In this document: positions 10,893 to 22,496 of the stretch, in pieces | Layout of the letters: each line of letters starts with the position of its first letter | Position numbering within the stretch: position 1 is the stretch's first letter | From: Solea solea | Taxonomy: Eukaryota; Chordata; Actinopteri; Pleuronectiformes; Soleidae | Assembly: GCF_958295425.1 (NCBI RefSeq) | Contig: NC_081144.1 | Location: 21,800,853 to 21,864,852, forward strand | DNA: 64,000 bases | Direction of reading: 5' to 3' | Notes under the pieces: model-generated | Databases searched by the model: none | What the model was told of the DNA's origin: nothing | The model's input: only the letters and a program-made list of their open reading frames with translations | Made by a program: the position numbers and the translations under genes

Positions 10893-11331
10893 GTGGTACC
10901 AAGCTGCTATGGCATAGGGGAACCAGGACAACAGATCAGTGGGGAGATTTCATCATCTTCCCAACACCCTGAGACTGGGTACCAAACACCAGCAAGAACA
11001 TTGCCCATCAGCACAAGGGCAACTGACCTAAGAAATAAGGTCCTAACCAAGTTGAAATCCTGCAAACTCCTTCCACTTGATGGTGGTCAGGACTGAGGGA
11101 GTGGAACTACTTGTATTCAACGTAACTGTTCAAGACAGCTACAAATACCTTGGGGTCCCACAGGCACATGGGAACCATAAAGAGGCTGCAAGGAGATCTG
11201 CCACATCCCAATATCTACACAGAATAAGAGCAGTCCTCAAGAGTCAGCTGAATAGTCAGAACAAATGCCAAGCCATTCACCCTGCAGCTGCTAAAATAGA
11301 GATGCTAGCTCCTTCATTAATACAGTGTTAA
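10893..11331 (+). pseudogene. LINE reverse-transcriptase-region relic
   Basis: The downstream frame (11077-11331) reads VVRTEGVELL, then QDSYKYLGVPQAHGNHKEAA, then SATSQYLHRIRAVLKSQLNS and QNKCQAI. This matches the segment just C-terminal to the reverse transcriptase core in a group of fish and invertebrate non-LTR retrotransposons. The upstream frame (10893-11096) contains ATDLRNKVLTKLKS, consistent with the preceding segment in another frame. The catalytic core, endonuclease and 3' end are missing. The clade was not decided (R4-, NeSL- or HERO-like are possible). Confidence 0.75.
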
Positions 11332-12690
11332 ATTTCAGGCCACAGGGACTGAATGGCAATACGTATGGGTACAAGCTGTAAAGGGCAGATTCTTCTTAGC
11401 AACTGTTCGTATTGAGTCCTGCACCTCACCTGGCAAGCCAGGAGTTGATGTAGCCAGTGTATTTATTGGCAACTTGCACTGGTAACAATCTAATTGCTTT
11501 AAGTTTAAAAAAAGTTGGAACAATAAATATACTTGCAGTACAGTATAAGCAGTGTATAAAAAGTAAACAGTATAGGCCTATACAGTAGTGTAGTGTAGTG
11601 TATAGTTTTTCTTGCCATGGGTGGGCTGGAGAGATGAGGACTGCAATCTCTAAACACATACTGCATATTAGACTCAATAACAGGTGATTTACTGCCTCAC
11701 ACAGAACAGGCAAATGGCTGTTTGATTGAATCAGCAATCTGATCTCCAGATATGACTTTCATCATTTTACTGTGCTATGCAGCACAGAGGTTTATTCAGC
11801 ATTACTTAGACATTTATATGGATATGTCGATATGGTTGTTAGAGGTACATATAGGAATAAATTATTTCATTTATATAGTAAACGTGTGGCCAGAGATGAG
11901 AGGGAGGGGCGCTATCCAACCTTTAATAGACTCTCGTGTGTTTACATGCAATGGCGGCAACTGATAAGATGAGGTTAGAGCACAGACTGCCCATGTGGTT
12001 TCTATCTCGACTACTGAACGTGTTGTCTTTAAATGTCTTATCAGATTACATGCAGACAAAGTGGATGTGGCAGAGCCGAAGGGATTGTGTTTGCGGCTTC
12101 ACACTGTTGATGCTCTGTAATGTCGTGGTGATATATGCAGAGGGAGTCATGCACACAGACCGTATAATGAGCGGCTGCTTCAGCGGAGGTTAAGGAGAGG
12201 AACACAGCAGTTAGACCAACCTTTTAGAAATTGTGACAGATGGAAACAGCTCTGCACGAAGCAAGGATGACTTCTAAGAGAAAAGACCTTGCCTGTCATT
12301 TCTGAGCCATTTATTTTAATTTCATCTCCCTTGAATATGAGATCTCCACAAAAAAGGGTTTCTTTTTACTTCAGTGGAAAAGATAAAGTCTCAAAAAAAC
12401 CAAAGTAGAGATTTCGAGCTAGTGCTGATACAGACGTAGCAAGGTCACAGTGTGAAGTGCATCTTCAGTGCTTTGTGTTCCACTGCACCCTTGTATTTCA
12501 TGCTGTGTGTAAATGTATTGTCACAAAGTCCTCCTGCAAATATTTTGTCCTCCTGAATGTGGACATGCAAGCATGGGTTTTCTTTTGTGTCTATCTTAAA
12601 GCTGTTTTTTACAGCTCAGTTCCAGAGGTAATTTGATAGTAACAAGTAACAATGTTTGTTGACATTATCTCTATGAGGGCTGATGGTCAG
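11332..12690. other. Non-coding DNA without recognised features
   Basis: AT-rich DNA including a short 'agtgt' tandem at about 11586-11602. Overlapping frames of 62-103 codons on both strands show no domains. Confidence 0.55.
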
Positions 12691-12819
12691 TTTTAAAGGT
12701 ACAGGTGAATAGTATGTATATACGTAGATTGTAAATGGTGGAACATGTGGAGACAGGCAAGATGGGACATCATGTGCATAGAGAGGGGTTATCTAGCTCT
12801 GAACTATCATGTCTTATTA

Positions 12820-13320
12820 CCAGTTTTGGTGATTGTTGCTGTAGTTGTTGATGTTATTATTCTGCCTCTCTTTGGTATTCATGAATAGAGACAATGTAAC
12901 ATTATTTGTGTGCCGCGTCCTTCATCTGAAAACAGGTTCTGTCTATAGCAATACTCTCCGGCCTGACTGAGGGTGCATTTGTGTGTATACAGCAGCAGAG
13001 CAGGGGTGGGCGGGGTCAAGAAGCATTTATCTGGGATTTTTGAGCAGTCATTTACTTGTAAAACTTTTTGTGGGCATTTTTTTTTATGTTTGTATTTATA
13101 TGGATACTTATTTGCAGTCGTCTAGCTTTAAAAATCAATGTTGCTGTCTTGACATAAAACGAACCACTTCCTGTATGCAGCACAAGACTCTCACCGGGCC
13201 ACATGAAATCTAAACAGAGCTATACTGAGACACGGAGAGAGTTATGTGGAAGTCATAGATTTAATCAGCATTGTATGAAGCTATTTGACAATGGTTTGAA
13301 TGTAATAGACATGTGTTTAT
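12820..13320 (+). mobile_element. Fragment of the TTAA 'GCTGCAGTG' miniature element family
   Basis: The interior matches copies at 38345-38545, 47493-47775, 48870-49025 and 54526-54650. Shared blocks are 'gttattattctgcctctctt', 'ggcctgactgaggg' with 'tgtgtgtatacagc', and 'ggcggggtcaagaagcattt'. The distal block ('atttgacaatggttt') matches 48983-49002. The TTAA left terminus is not preserved. This is the longest copy in the window. Confidence 0.7.
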
Positions 13321-13439
13321 ACTTTGCCTGCAAATGATGACCTTGAATGTCTCGTTTTGTCCACAAACCAAAATGATTGAGTTTTAATGATTTATTTGTT
13401 TTATGGAGCAAAGAAACAAAGAATGTATTCACATTTAAG

Positions 13440-13552
13440 AAGCTGAAATAATCAGCAATCTTGTTTTAATCATGAGAAAAGCTTCAAACCGATGAATCGA
13501 TTATCAAAATAGCTGACAACTAATTAAGCAATCGATTAATCGTCTCAGCTCT
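13440..13552. repeat. Dispersed 'gattaatcg' repeat fragment
   Basis: It contains 'atgaatcgattatcaaaata' and 'aagcaatcgattaatcgtct', a motif pair also seen at about 33655-33695 and 56915-56970. It is a common vertebrate interspersed sequence of unknown class. Confidence 0.5.
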
Positions 13553-14300
13553 ACAATATAATAATTTACAACAATTTAAGTCGAGGTCCAAACACAGACT
13601 GTGGTCTGCCAGTTAGTGACCTCTGTTACAAAGGAAAGGACAACTTGTTTCAGGGTAGCATTTTAATGGCATTCCCAAGTTCTCGCTGCTGTATTGATAC
13701 ACTGTGAATGCATGGGTCTAGCACAGACATCAACACACAGCTTATTCTTCCTAAATCTTCTTATTTTTTGAATTATACGTTTGGATCCAAACCCTGTTGT
13801 GTGGCCCATGAAAGTGGATTAACTTTGCTACATGGCTCTCCTCCTCCTGTATTGTAGCAGTGCAGTTGTGCGTTGAGTCACCAGGGAATCAATGGCTCGT
13901 CTCCTGAAAGCTCTTAGTGAGGTGTCAGAACCCAGTGTTAACCCCTCAGGTGCCGGAAAACACCAGCCTCAAATCAAAACAATAAACACAGATGCACACA
14001 GATCCAGCTTCAATTACATGGGTTACTGACATGGACCCCATCTAATTAACATATTCAGGTAAAAGAACACTTGATACTCTGAAAAATAATCTTCAATATA
14101 ACATCAAATTGCAGATTCTTTTTAGATTGTAAATGGTTGATATCTAAGGAGGAACAACACAGACCTGCCTCAGCTAAAAGCAGGTATGGTAATTGGAGAT
14201 GGGACACTGGGACAGAGTCTTTCCATCAAAGTCCTAGTATGTCTTGTAAATATTCACACCTTGGTGGCAGGAAACGGCACTTCCTAGGAATTGTGATGTT
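13553..14300. other. Non-coding DNA without recognised features
   Basis: Unique-looking sequence. No exon or repeat was recognised. Confidence 0.55.
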
Positions 14301-14323
14301 TTGTGGAGATAGAGAAGGTCACC

Positions 14324-14360
14324 TATAAAAAGCAGGGCCTATCAAACTGAACACAGCATG
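14324..14360 (+). promoter_or_regulatory. Possible TATA-type core promoter
   Basis: TATAAAA lies at 14324-14330, with an initiator-like TCAAACT about 20 bases downstream. No open frame or recognisable transcript follows, so this may be chance or part of an unrecognised repeat. Confidence 0.15.
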
Positions 14361-14785
14361 TCTCTCTGGCCCCACGTCTACAGCAAAATGTGTTTTCACC
14401 CAGAGGAAATAAGCATTTTTCATGTTTGTTTTGTGAATGCTGTGGAGTTTTTGTGTGTGTGATGGCAGTTCCTCCACCCTTTAAGAAGTAGTGTGAATTG
14501 TTTCTGGTCTCGGCTGAATAGCAGCTGCTGCAGTGAGGGGATATCTTGGCTGCATGAAACCAATGGCCACTGTTTTGTAGGGTGAGAAAAATAAGTTCCT
14601 GCAGCTTTTAATGGTTTCAGTGTTTCAGTAAACACATCAAGGCTTGATACCCAGCACCACAAATAGCAGGTGCATTTATAAACCAAATACAAAACTCTAG
14701 ACATACCTCCACGGACACTAACATCAGAATCATTATCTGGAGCCACACCACCTGTTTGTAGATAGTAGCTCAAAAGTAGCTCGAA
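14331..14785. other. Non-coding DNA without recognised features
   Basis: A 117-codon reverse open frame (14420-14773) has no recognisable domain. Nothing else was found. Confidence 0.5.
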
Positions 14786-15584
14786 TAGGGATGGAACTTG
14801 AGAACCGGTTCTTCTTCAGAACCGGTGCGCAGTCAATCGATTCCTCGGAACCTTTAGTATGCCTGCTTAATGATTCTGTTTATTGGTTCCGCTCATTGCA
14901 AATGCGCCATGACGTCACACTTGCACTGCATTGTTTTGGTTCAGAACGCAGCAAACCTGGCGCCTGAGGCAGGCTAAAGTGGGGTTATATTTCTCACAAA
15001 AAGACGACAAGATGGTCACTTGCAACACCTGTAAAGTTTCCATTTCGTCCAAGATGCAGAAACATTTGGCCACACAGCATGCAATTCATTTGCAGGACTG
15101 TCGCGTGTTTGATACACTGCTACGTAGCGACGAGTCAAGCAGCAGCAGAGCTAACGGGACTGTTATTAATGCCGAAGGTAACTTTCAACACAGGCCCTGC
15201 CTACTTAGTTAATGTGAGGGCCATTTCATTGTGTAAACTTTTACTATACGAATAATCTCCATTATCATTGTCCATCATGCACCTCTAGCTAAACCGTTCA
15301 CAGAGGCAGGGAAGAATAAAGTGACTGAGGCGAGGATACACCAATGTCACAGAGCAGGCTGTGTTTTTAGTTTTTATGGCACATAATAGCAGCTGGGCTT
15401 AAAAAAACAAACATTTATTTTTTTGTCTGGACCAATTAATGTGAAAATCAGATAGTAAAGAGAGTTAATACAACAAAATGTGTACTTATTCCCTCACCCA
15501 ATGAGAATCGATAAGGAATCGTATCAATAAGCAATATCGTTAATGGAATTGGAATCGTGAAAATCTTATCAATTCCCATCCCTA
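14786..15584 (+). mobile_element. Decayed hAT transposon with BED-finger exon
   Basis: The 799-bp element starts TAGGGATGGAAC and ends in an inverted counterpart, CCCATCCCTA, with GAATCGAT-type subterminal motifs at the right end. An internal exon (14931-15177) encodes a BED-type zinc finger typical of hAT transposases. No catalytic domain remains. An 8-bp target duplication is no longer clear, which suggests an old insertion. Confidence 0.8.
14931..15212 (+). pseudogene. BED zinc-finger exon of a hAT transposase
   Basis: The 93-codon frame includes KVGLYFSQKDDKMVTCNTCK followed by KMQKHLATQHAIHLQDCRVF. The zinc ligands C31, C34, H45 and H50 are visible in C-x2-C...H-x4-H spacing. The loop before the first His is short, and the usual Trp of the BED 'VW' motif is Gly18. 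A splice-donor-like AAG|GTAACT falls at 15177/15178, so the natural exon probably ends there and the last dozen codons are read-through into intron. It is the N-terminal DNA-binding part; the rest of the transposase is missing. Confidence 0.8.
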
Positions 15585-16419
15585 TTGAGAAGCCTTATTT
15601 TGCAATGAGGGCTGACTCAATTATATATTATATTAATATTTCAAGATATTATAAATAAAAACTAATCCCGAAAACATGACAAAAGAGCATATTATTTTAC
15701 TTTCTGTATTACATTTTCAAGCCAGCCTATTAAACCAATTGCTCATTGTATGCACATTGTTTGAATGACCTGATTTATGAATGAGAGGATGAAATGACTC
15801 CTCAGGCTCAGTATGCTGTACTACAAGGAATCATGTTGCTTGATAAATATCCATCCAGCTCAGGTAAGTGAGGAGAGAAAAAAGAAAAAAAAGGAAAAGA
15901 CCTCAAATGACAGTCGAATCATTAATCATTAACTTGCAATATGTCTCTGTTTAAATGTAGCCCCTATTTGTTCTGTAGTGCGACATTGCCTCTGTTGATG
16001 AGAGTCTGGGCATCGGACTTCCTGTCACAGAGACAGTGAAGGATGATAGTCTTGCTTATGAGCCTGTAGAGTCAGTTAAATCAAACATGGACGCAGACAC
16101 TGATAGAAGATAAAACTCCTCATCTCCTCAGTGACACTGCCTGCCCTATACAGTGGGCCAGTGGTCTATGTAAGAGTAAATACTATTCTAAGCATGGAGC
16201 TGATTCATACCTGCAGAGGCAGATACAGTAGTTGACCTGAATATAGTGCATGGCATGGTTGCAGAATATATTCCTGCATTCATCCGTTTTCTCTTTTAAC
16301 CATGCTCAGTGATGCATATTGAAAAAGTACCAAATGTTTATTTTTCACACAACAGACCAAAGCGACTGCAGCTTTGTTTCAGCTTCACGTCATGCATCAA
16401 GTCATAGTAAAGCTAAATG
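15585..16419. other. Unique non-coding DNA; possible conserved block at 15690-15863
   Basis: No repeat was recognised. The block at 15690-15863 is AT-rich with homeodomain-like cores and ends in a consensus splice donor (CTCAG|GTAAGTG, GT at 15864-15865). No matching acceptor or open frame could be paired with it. Confidence 0.2.
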
Positions 16420-16690
16420 GTGGCCGGGCCCCTCATCTCATGTTTTCCTCCACAATCTTTCTGTCTTTGCACGCATTGACCTTTCTCAAAGGTCTGCGAG
16501 TGTCTCAATTCAGACGATCAATTCAGTCTGCCACACGTGGACTCCAATCAAGCTCGAGACACTTATCAAGGAGACTAAAACCAAACTGGAGTGATGTGAC
16601 CGCAGTGCCACAGCAAAGGGTTAGAATTTGTAAACAAGCGATTTTAGTTGTTAAATTCAAATTTGGTAAAAAAATTAATAAAATAGAGTG
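16420..16690 (-). mobile_element. Tc1/mariner-like relic
   Basis: The segment includes 'acgtggactccaatcaagct', then 'agacacttatcaaggag', then 'cagcaaagggttagaatttg'. This is a degraded form of the terminal region of a very common fish Tc1 transposon. The 179-codon open frame at 16374-16913 crosses it and is regarded as incidental. Boundaries and orientation are approximate. Confidence 0.55.
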
Positions 16691-17120
16691 GCACCGTCAT
16701 TTTAGATTCATTATGACAGTGGGCAGAAACAATTACAATGTAAGAAAATGTATTGTATTGACTCACAACAATGTGTCATGTGTCCCCTCTGGTGCTGGCT
16801 GCAAGCAGGCTAACATTAGCTGTTTCATTAGCTGTGACTGCACCTGGGGGGCTTCCTTTCAGGCTCTGACATACAATAATACACTGCACTCTTCATGTTT
16901 GGTGTTTTGTTGAGTGTTCCCTTCAGGTTGGAGGTGCTGCCTTGTCCAGGTTTGCACTCTGCAACGAGAACTGTATGCGTCTGTTGACTCACAATTGTCC
17001 CCTAGCCGTGTGTGCATTTAACAAAGTTCAGCTGAGACGTCATCTCGTTCTGCTGTGCTCTCATTCTGACATCACGTGACTCTCTAGATGTGGCGCCAAG
17101 TTCAAATTTGGCAGTTAGAT
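16691..17120. other. Non-coding DNA without recognised features
   Basis: Unique-looking sequence; nothing was recognised. Confidence 0.55.
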
Positions 17121-17452
17121 TTAAAGGAATACTTCACAGATTTGCATTGAGCTTTGTATTACTAGAATAGAAAAATTGTGCTTCCCATCCAGTGACGCTT
17201 GGTCCTGTTAGCAAAGATGACGGACCATTTTGACATTCTGGGAATGAGGTTCTGTCTCCCTACGAGTGGGTCTAAAAAGTGCAGTTTCAAGCCTCAGACC
17301 AAGTGTCACTGGTGGGCATGTAACAAAAAAAAGAATGAAGATATTTCTCGACTCAGGGGAAACTGAGGTTGGGAAGCACAATTAAAAAAAAAAATACTAC
17401 CCGTATTCTAGTAATACAAAGCTAAATGCAAATCTGTGAAATATTCCTTTAA
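17121..17452. mobile_element. TTAA-flanked MITE with ~46-bp terminal inverted repeats, full copy
   Basis: TTAA at 17121-17124 and 17449-17452 flanks a 324-bp body. The left end (AGGAATACTTCACAGATTTG, then CATTGAGCTTTGTATTACTA) and the inverted right end differ at about three of 46 positions. The start TTAAAGGAA fits TTAAAGGRR. Related copies lie at 46065-46165 (right half) and 54905-55063 (internally deleted). There is no coding capacity. Confidence 0.9.
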
Positions 17453-18832
17453 CGTCAATCAAACCTCCAGAGTTGGGTACCCATCCTTACCCAACTCCCA
17501 ACTCGAGATCTGGGATGGAGTGGGCAAAAGCGTGTACTATTTTATATTTGAGATTGCAGATTACATTTTGAATGACTATGGACACCGTTTTGCATATTAT
17601 ATAGCCCCTCTGCAACAAAATGAAGTGTGCTATATCTGACGTGTTCTGGTTACTTACAAGCGTGCAGATACTTACACAAACCATCTGTGCTTAATCTCAC
17701 TCAACATCACCACCACACACAGAAACACACACACAGTCAACTCTTTCACAAGAAAGACTTAAGAGTTGGGGCCTGACAGCTTTGTCATCCCCTGACACCA
17801 CACTGTGATGGATGAGATAAAACCCCCGTGTGTCTTACTCACAGTTCCCCAGAGCAAAGAAACTGCTCAGTAACTGATATGGAGTACTGCAGGTGGCAGT
17901 AACCCCCCCCACCCCCCAGTTCAGAGCATTTAACATCAGTGTGCTTTTATCAGATGTGAAGGTCTTCAATATTGGCCAAGACAAGTCCCAAAGTGCAACT
18001 ACCTTGACAAGCAAGCTGGTGACAAGTGGATTGGATGTTTACCCTTTTATTGTCTCTCTTGTTTCTTTGTACTTGGTTTTATTTTGTTTTGTTTCGGCTT
18101 TATTTCTTCTTCTTGCTGTGTCACATTACCTGTCTATGTCCTAGATTTATGTTTGCAATATTTAATTTGTTTGTACACATTAAATTGGTGAATAAAATGG
18201 TTGTTAAAGAAAGAAAATAAAGAAGAGGCAATTGTGCAGATGTATGTAATTAATGGGCCGGCAAGTGTATCTCTCTGTTACTGTCAATATATCAGCAAGT
18301 AGTAAAAATGTCCACACACCAGTTGCTCCCCCTAAAACACTTCTTTATTACAGACCAGGTGATGTTTTGGCACAACACTTTATTCAGATACAAGGAATGC
18401 AGGAGATAGTGAATAAATGATGGAAATAATCATTTGAAAAATGTCCATAACAGGCATTATGTGCAAAGTCCCAAACAGAAAAAGTAAAAGCTCAAACCTA
18501 TACATCTGCAGCACCATACATCTGTGAAAATGTAGATCTACAACACATGCTTGGGTCTGAAACATCACTTGTTAGGTGATAGTTTTTCTGGGGAGAAAAT
18601 ACTGGTGTGCTGATAATCTTTTTACTGTTTGCTGATTGTTGCCATTGCTCAGGATCCAGTGTTAATTGTTTATTGCCATGCAAAGAAACTGATTATCTAG
18701 AGCCTGACACCGTACAATTAATTCCTGTACTTGATTTCATTTTTATTGATTGGACTCTGCTTATTCTGCTCATCGCTTCACAGGACAACCCTAGTTATTG
18801 GAGGGTATCATTCTTCCGTCTATCATTCTGTA
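17453..18832. other. Non-coding DNA without recognised features
   Basis: Contains a C8-A-C6 run (17903-17917) and AATAAA motifs near 18191 and 18214. Frames of 60-83 codons show no domains; those at 17893-18220 are hydrophobic but lack supporting structure. Confidence 0.5.
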
Positions 18833-18892
18833 TCAGCTGAGATTGGCACAGCATGGGATAAAGCGGTAGAAAATGGATTGGTGGATGTAGAA
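18833..18892 (+). repeat. Retroelement-like tail fragment
   Basis: Matches the family tail: 'cagctgagattggcacagc' followed by 'gggataaagcggtagaaaat'. It directly abuts the end of the L1-type relic. Confidence 0.7.
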
Positions 18893-18894
18893 AA

Positions 18895-19660
18895 TCGAGG
18901 TCAATAAACCATATGTGGTTCCTTTATCGACCTTGAATCTCTGGAAGGGATACTACTGGGTCATTTACATAATCAGCTTATGACACATGATGTTCTATCC
19001 CATATCATCATGTTGATGTTTTTAGTGCAATTGACACCATTCAATAGCTACTGTGTACAGTGGGCATACCTGCTGTGTACCTCTTGATAAAGGGCAATAC
19101 GTGGAGTGGTGTGAATTGAAGATAACACTTGCCAGTCAACATGAATAGAGGAGCTTAAACTATACTAGCTGAATTCATCACCAGAAACACATTTTTTGAA
19201 GGACCTTGAATAAATATTCCTACTTTATTTGGTCAAAGGCCTTCACAGCATCTAATGAGATGACTGCCTCAGGAACACACTTAGGAGTATGAGGTATAAA
19301 TTATTTAGAGGAGCCTAGGAATGTTTGAAAAAAGTGACATCCTTTTTTTAAAACTGGTTTCTGAAATAATTAAAGGCGTGATTTAGTTTTGATTTAGAGC
19401 TAGCACACATAGCACACAGCTAGGATTTTTGCACCTGGATTAAGTAGAGAAATTGTCCAGCGCCATCCACAGTCAGAGGGATTGTTCTTTTTTCAATCAA
19501 CCTTAAAAAAAACATTTACACGTTTTCATGGAAGGATTTGACTTGGAGCTTGGGTGGTAGAGATTAGGATCTATTACATAATTCCAATCCCCCACAAATA
19601 TCAATTGGTGTGTGTTTAAGTATGGGAGGGAGGCTTATAGTTTGTCAGCAAAATCAACAT
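18895..19660 (-). pseudogene. L1-type LINE relic (endonuclease and reverse transcriptase pieces)
   Basis: Reverse-strand translation shows an endonuclease-like piece (LIFVGDWNYVIDPNL then YHPSSKSNPS, about 19531-19605). Next come reverse transcriptase pieces: TPKCVPEAVISLDAVKAFD (about 19225-19285), HSTYCPLSRGTQQVCPL (about 19060-19120) and a decayed catalytic box read as stop-ADY followed by VNDPVVSLPEI (about 18940-18990). Intact relatives have YADD here. Several stops and shifts are present. The two domains are only about 250 bases apart instead of roughly 1 kb, so an internal deletion has occurred. Confidence 0.8.
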
Positions 19661-20639
19661 CATTCCAGTTAGGAGAATGTATTATTATTATAATACATTC
19701 ATCAACAAAACAAGTGAAAAACATTACCAAACCAAGGTTTGCAAGGTCTGGCATGGTCACACATATTTGAATGTGTCTCTTAGAGGACAATGTCCTGAGC
19801 TGTTTAATTATTTAGATGTTAAAACACTCTTGAGCATTTTACTAGTCCATTTAGTCCAATGAATTTAACAGTTACCACCCATCCTTAGAACATCACAGGT
19901 GTTATTTTTATTCAGTATTTAACGCAAGGAAGACATAGGTTTAACAATTAGACAGAACAAGGTAAGACAATTTAAAATAGTGTCTAACTCATCTTGATCC
20001 TTTCTTGGTGGTAATTGGTTTGTCTGTACTACATTTCAATATAGCAAAACACAAAATACAAATATCCTAGGTCTACTTTCCTAAATAAGAAAAAAAATTA
20101 ACTTCATCTTCTCAAGATGTATCATCACCTAAACCACCTTAAAAGAAGGGCTGGCTACCATACAATGAATACAATCATATAATGTATACAATAAATCATA
20201 TAATATAAAATAAAATGATAGCCAACTAATAGCACAATAGAAATAACAATACAAAACAAAACAGCGTCAGTGTTATTTCTTTAGCATATACTGTAGGTAC
20301 GATAGGGTTCCACAGTAAATACAACAGTCGCTCACACTTCACTGTTTATGGAACCTCTGTGCATCTTCTGTGGTGTTGAAGGATTGAGACATCCCTTTAC
20401 CAAATGGACAATTTTTAAATTGTCCATTTAAATTTTTTTACATTAACTCACCTCTTCTTTTTGGCGAGTTTCTCTTTCTGTTCTCTGCTCCTTCTTGTCA
20501 CATCACCGTTTGTGTCACATGTGACAGGTTACTTGACTACAGGAAATCAGTTGGGTGGAGAATTTGAACTGCGATTAATTTTATCCTGTGGAGAGGAGCA
20601 ATTTCTGGCAAGCTATACACTGAGAAGTCTAATGCTGCC
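19661..20639. other. Non-coding AT-rich DNA
   Basis: Long AT-rich stretch with no recognised exon. It might include more of the decayed LINE at its left edge, but no further motifs were read. Confidence 0.5.
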
Positions 20640-20832
20640 CTCCAGAGTTTGAAGTTCTTTATCAAAGTTTCAAGTTCTCTATCACAGTTCCTCTCATCTC
20701 CTCAGTCTCATCCTTCTTCATCACAGTCCAAAGTTCTCCACCCAATGACGTTTTTGTCTCCTCTGTCTCTTTATCACAGTTTGTGAAGTTCTCCTTCGTT
20801 CTCATCTCTCTGGATTCTTCCTGTCCCTCAAA
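20640..20832 (+). repeat. Pyrimidine-rich tract with degenerate 'agttctctatcacagt' repeats
   Basis: About 190 bases rich in C and T on the + strand. A loose repeat appears near 20653, 20672, 20730 and 20770 (variants of 'aagttctctatcacagttcc'). Confidence 0.5.
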
Positions 20833-22496
20833 GCAGCTCTTCTAATCTCCCCAGTCATAACCATGCCAATAGAGAGAGGATACGCAAGGCAGTGTGCCAT
20901 GTATGTGATACTGAGCCAGTTGAAGCCCGAGATGTGGGTACTGCAGTAGATATTTTTGAAGTTATTCAGTGATGTGTTTTCAGTTTATTGTTGAAACTAT
21001 TCCACTATGTGACTCCTATAGGGCAGTGACATGTGGTGTTAATAGTTAGATGTAATAATATACATTCTAAGTAATGAATGTCATCTGATTGTCAGTAGTC
21101 CACTCTTTTCTTTAGTGTCTTCACTCATGCTGAACAGTTGAATCAATCTCCCACTCCATCATGTAGTCATTTCTGTGTTAGGCCTACTGTAAATTAAGAG
21201 AACTGTGTAGCTCAGACCTGCATCAGAGAAGTGTGGAAAGGAAATGGATTTATTAGTGACTGCATGACTCATAAGGAATAGGATTGTTCATGCAGTCCTC
21301 TTGTCCTATTGTTCTGCTTGGAGACAAACAGCTATTGATCTCCTTTACCTCACTGTTCCTCCATTAACTCGAGGCTGTTACATCGTCATCTTCATGCCCT
21401 TTGGCTCAATTATTTCCCCCGCTGGATCAGAGGTGTCAGAAATTCATTTGGATGTGTGACCCTGTCACAGACCCCCACAGTTTTGGATCTATTGCTGTTA
21501 AAACAATTTTTGGAGAGTTATTGGGTTACTTTTATTGGATTACGTGCCTCACAGTCCACAAATGTTCCAAATCTTATCTGATTCTCTTTGAGTCTGAGGC
21601 CAAATTAAATCTTAATGCGAGCATGGATTGTTCAAAATGAATTCCCCAGCATAACTGTTGAGATGAACTATTATTCAACTATCAGTCAAGATTAATAACA
21701 ATGTTTGAAGATTTGAAATTAAATATGTTTCTGTTCTTTGTAAAGTATTGGACAGTTCCTCATAGGTATTCACCCTGATAAACCTCTGAAGGTCTGCAGA
21801 GGGTTGTGATCAATGGTTCTGAGGTCACATAGTTGAGTTTCAGCAGTCTTATGGATGTAATATGGATATATATTTTTTTTAATACATTTCTCAGGAGGTC
21901 TCACTCGAATTCTTAATATAACTTTAAAGGAAAGCTCCCTCTGTTTAATGCACCAATATCTGTTTACAGGTCTTTTTGGGGGAGTAGAACAGCAAGGACA
22001 GTTGTGAACATCCTCTAGTGAACGCTGATTAACTGCCTCAAGACTTGTCTTTACAACAGCTTGTTTCCAGCAAGAGTTAGACTTATTGCAAATCAGGGAA
22101 TAAAACAAGTGCAATACAACCGTAGAACGGGCAATATATTTCCATAAATGCTGTTGTTGTGTATCAGGATATATATACAGTGCTTTAATTATGGGTACAG
22201 ATTGTAAAACTTTGTTTGTTTCAGTAATATTTATTCTGTTTTTCTGCACTGGTTACTTGAGAGGCCTGCACAAAAAGTCAACTGTGACTGAATCTTCAAG
22301 TCTCTTGAATCTGGAATCATTTCATTAATTTCGCTACCAATGTTTTGGGGAACAGTGTAAAAGGCCATGAACTGTGATGAGTTAAGTTGAAGGAAGTTTA
22401 TTTGAATACACTTGTCCAAGGAGAATAGATGCAACATCAAGACAGACATGTACACAGCCTGACAGTATCTCCAATCCTGAGGATCAGTCCTCTAAT
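20833..22496. other. Non-coding DNA; unrecognised 159-codon reverse frame at 21770-22249
   Basis: No repeat family was recognised. The reverse open frame at 21770-22249 and its overlapping neighbour at 22231-22455 contain a Cys-rich segment (HNCPCCSTPPKRP) but no known domain. They could be part of an old retroelement or chance, and are not called as a gene. Confidence 0.4.

Noticed and set aside
15864..15870. Consensus splice donor CAG|GTAAGTG
   Set aside because: No acceptor, open frame or promoter could be paired with it; isolated donors are expected by chance in 64 kb.
16374..16913. 179-codon forward open frame
   Set aside because: It crosses a Tc1-like relic, has no domain and overlaps a second frame in the same region.
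17893..18220. Hydrophobic overlapping frames that look membrane-like
   Set aside because: They result from T-rich DNA; there is no start context, no exon signal and no domain.
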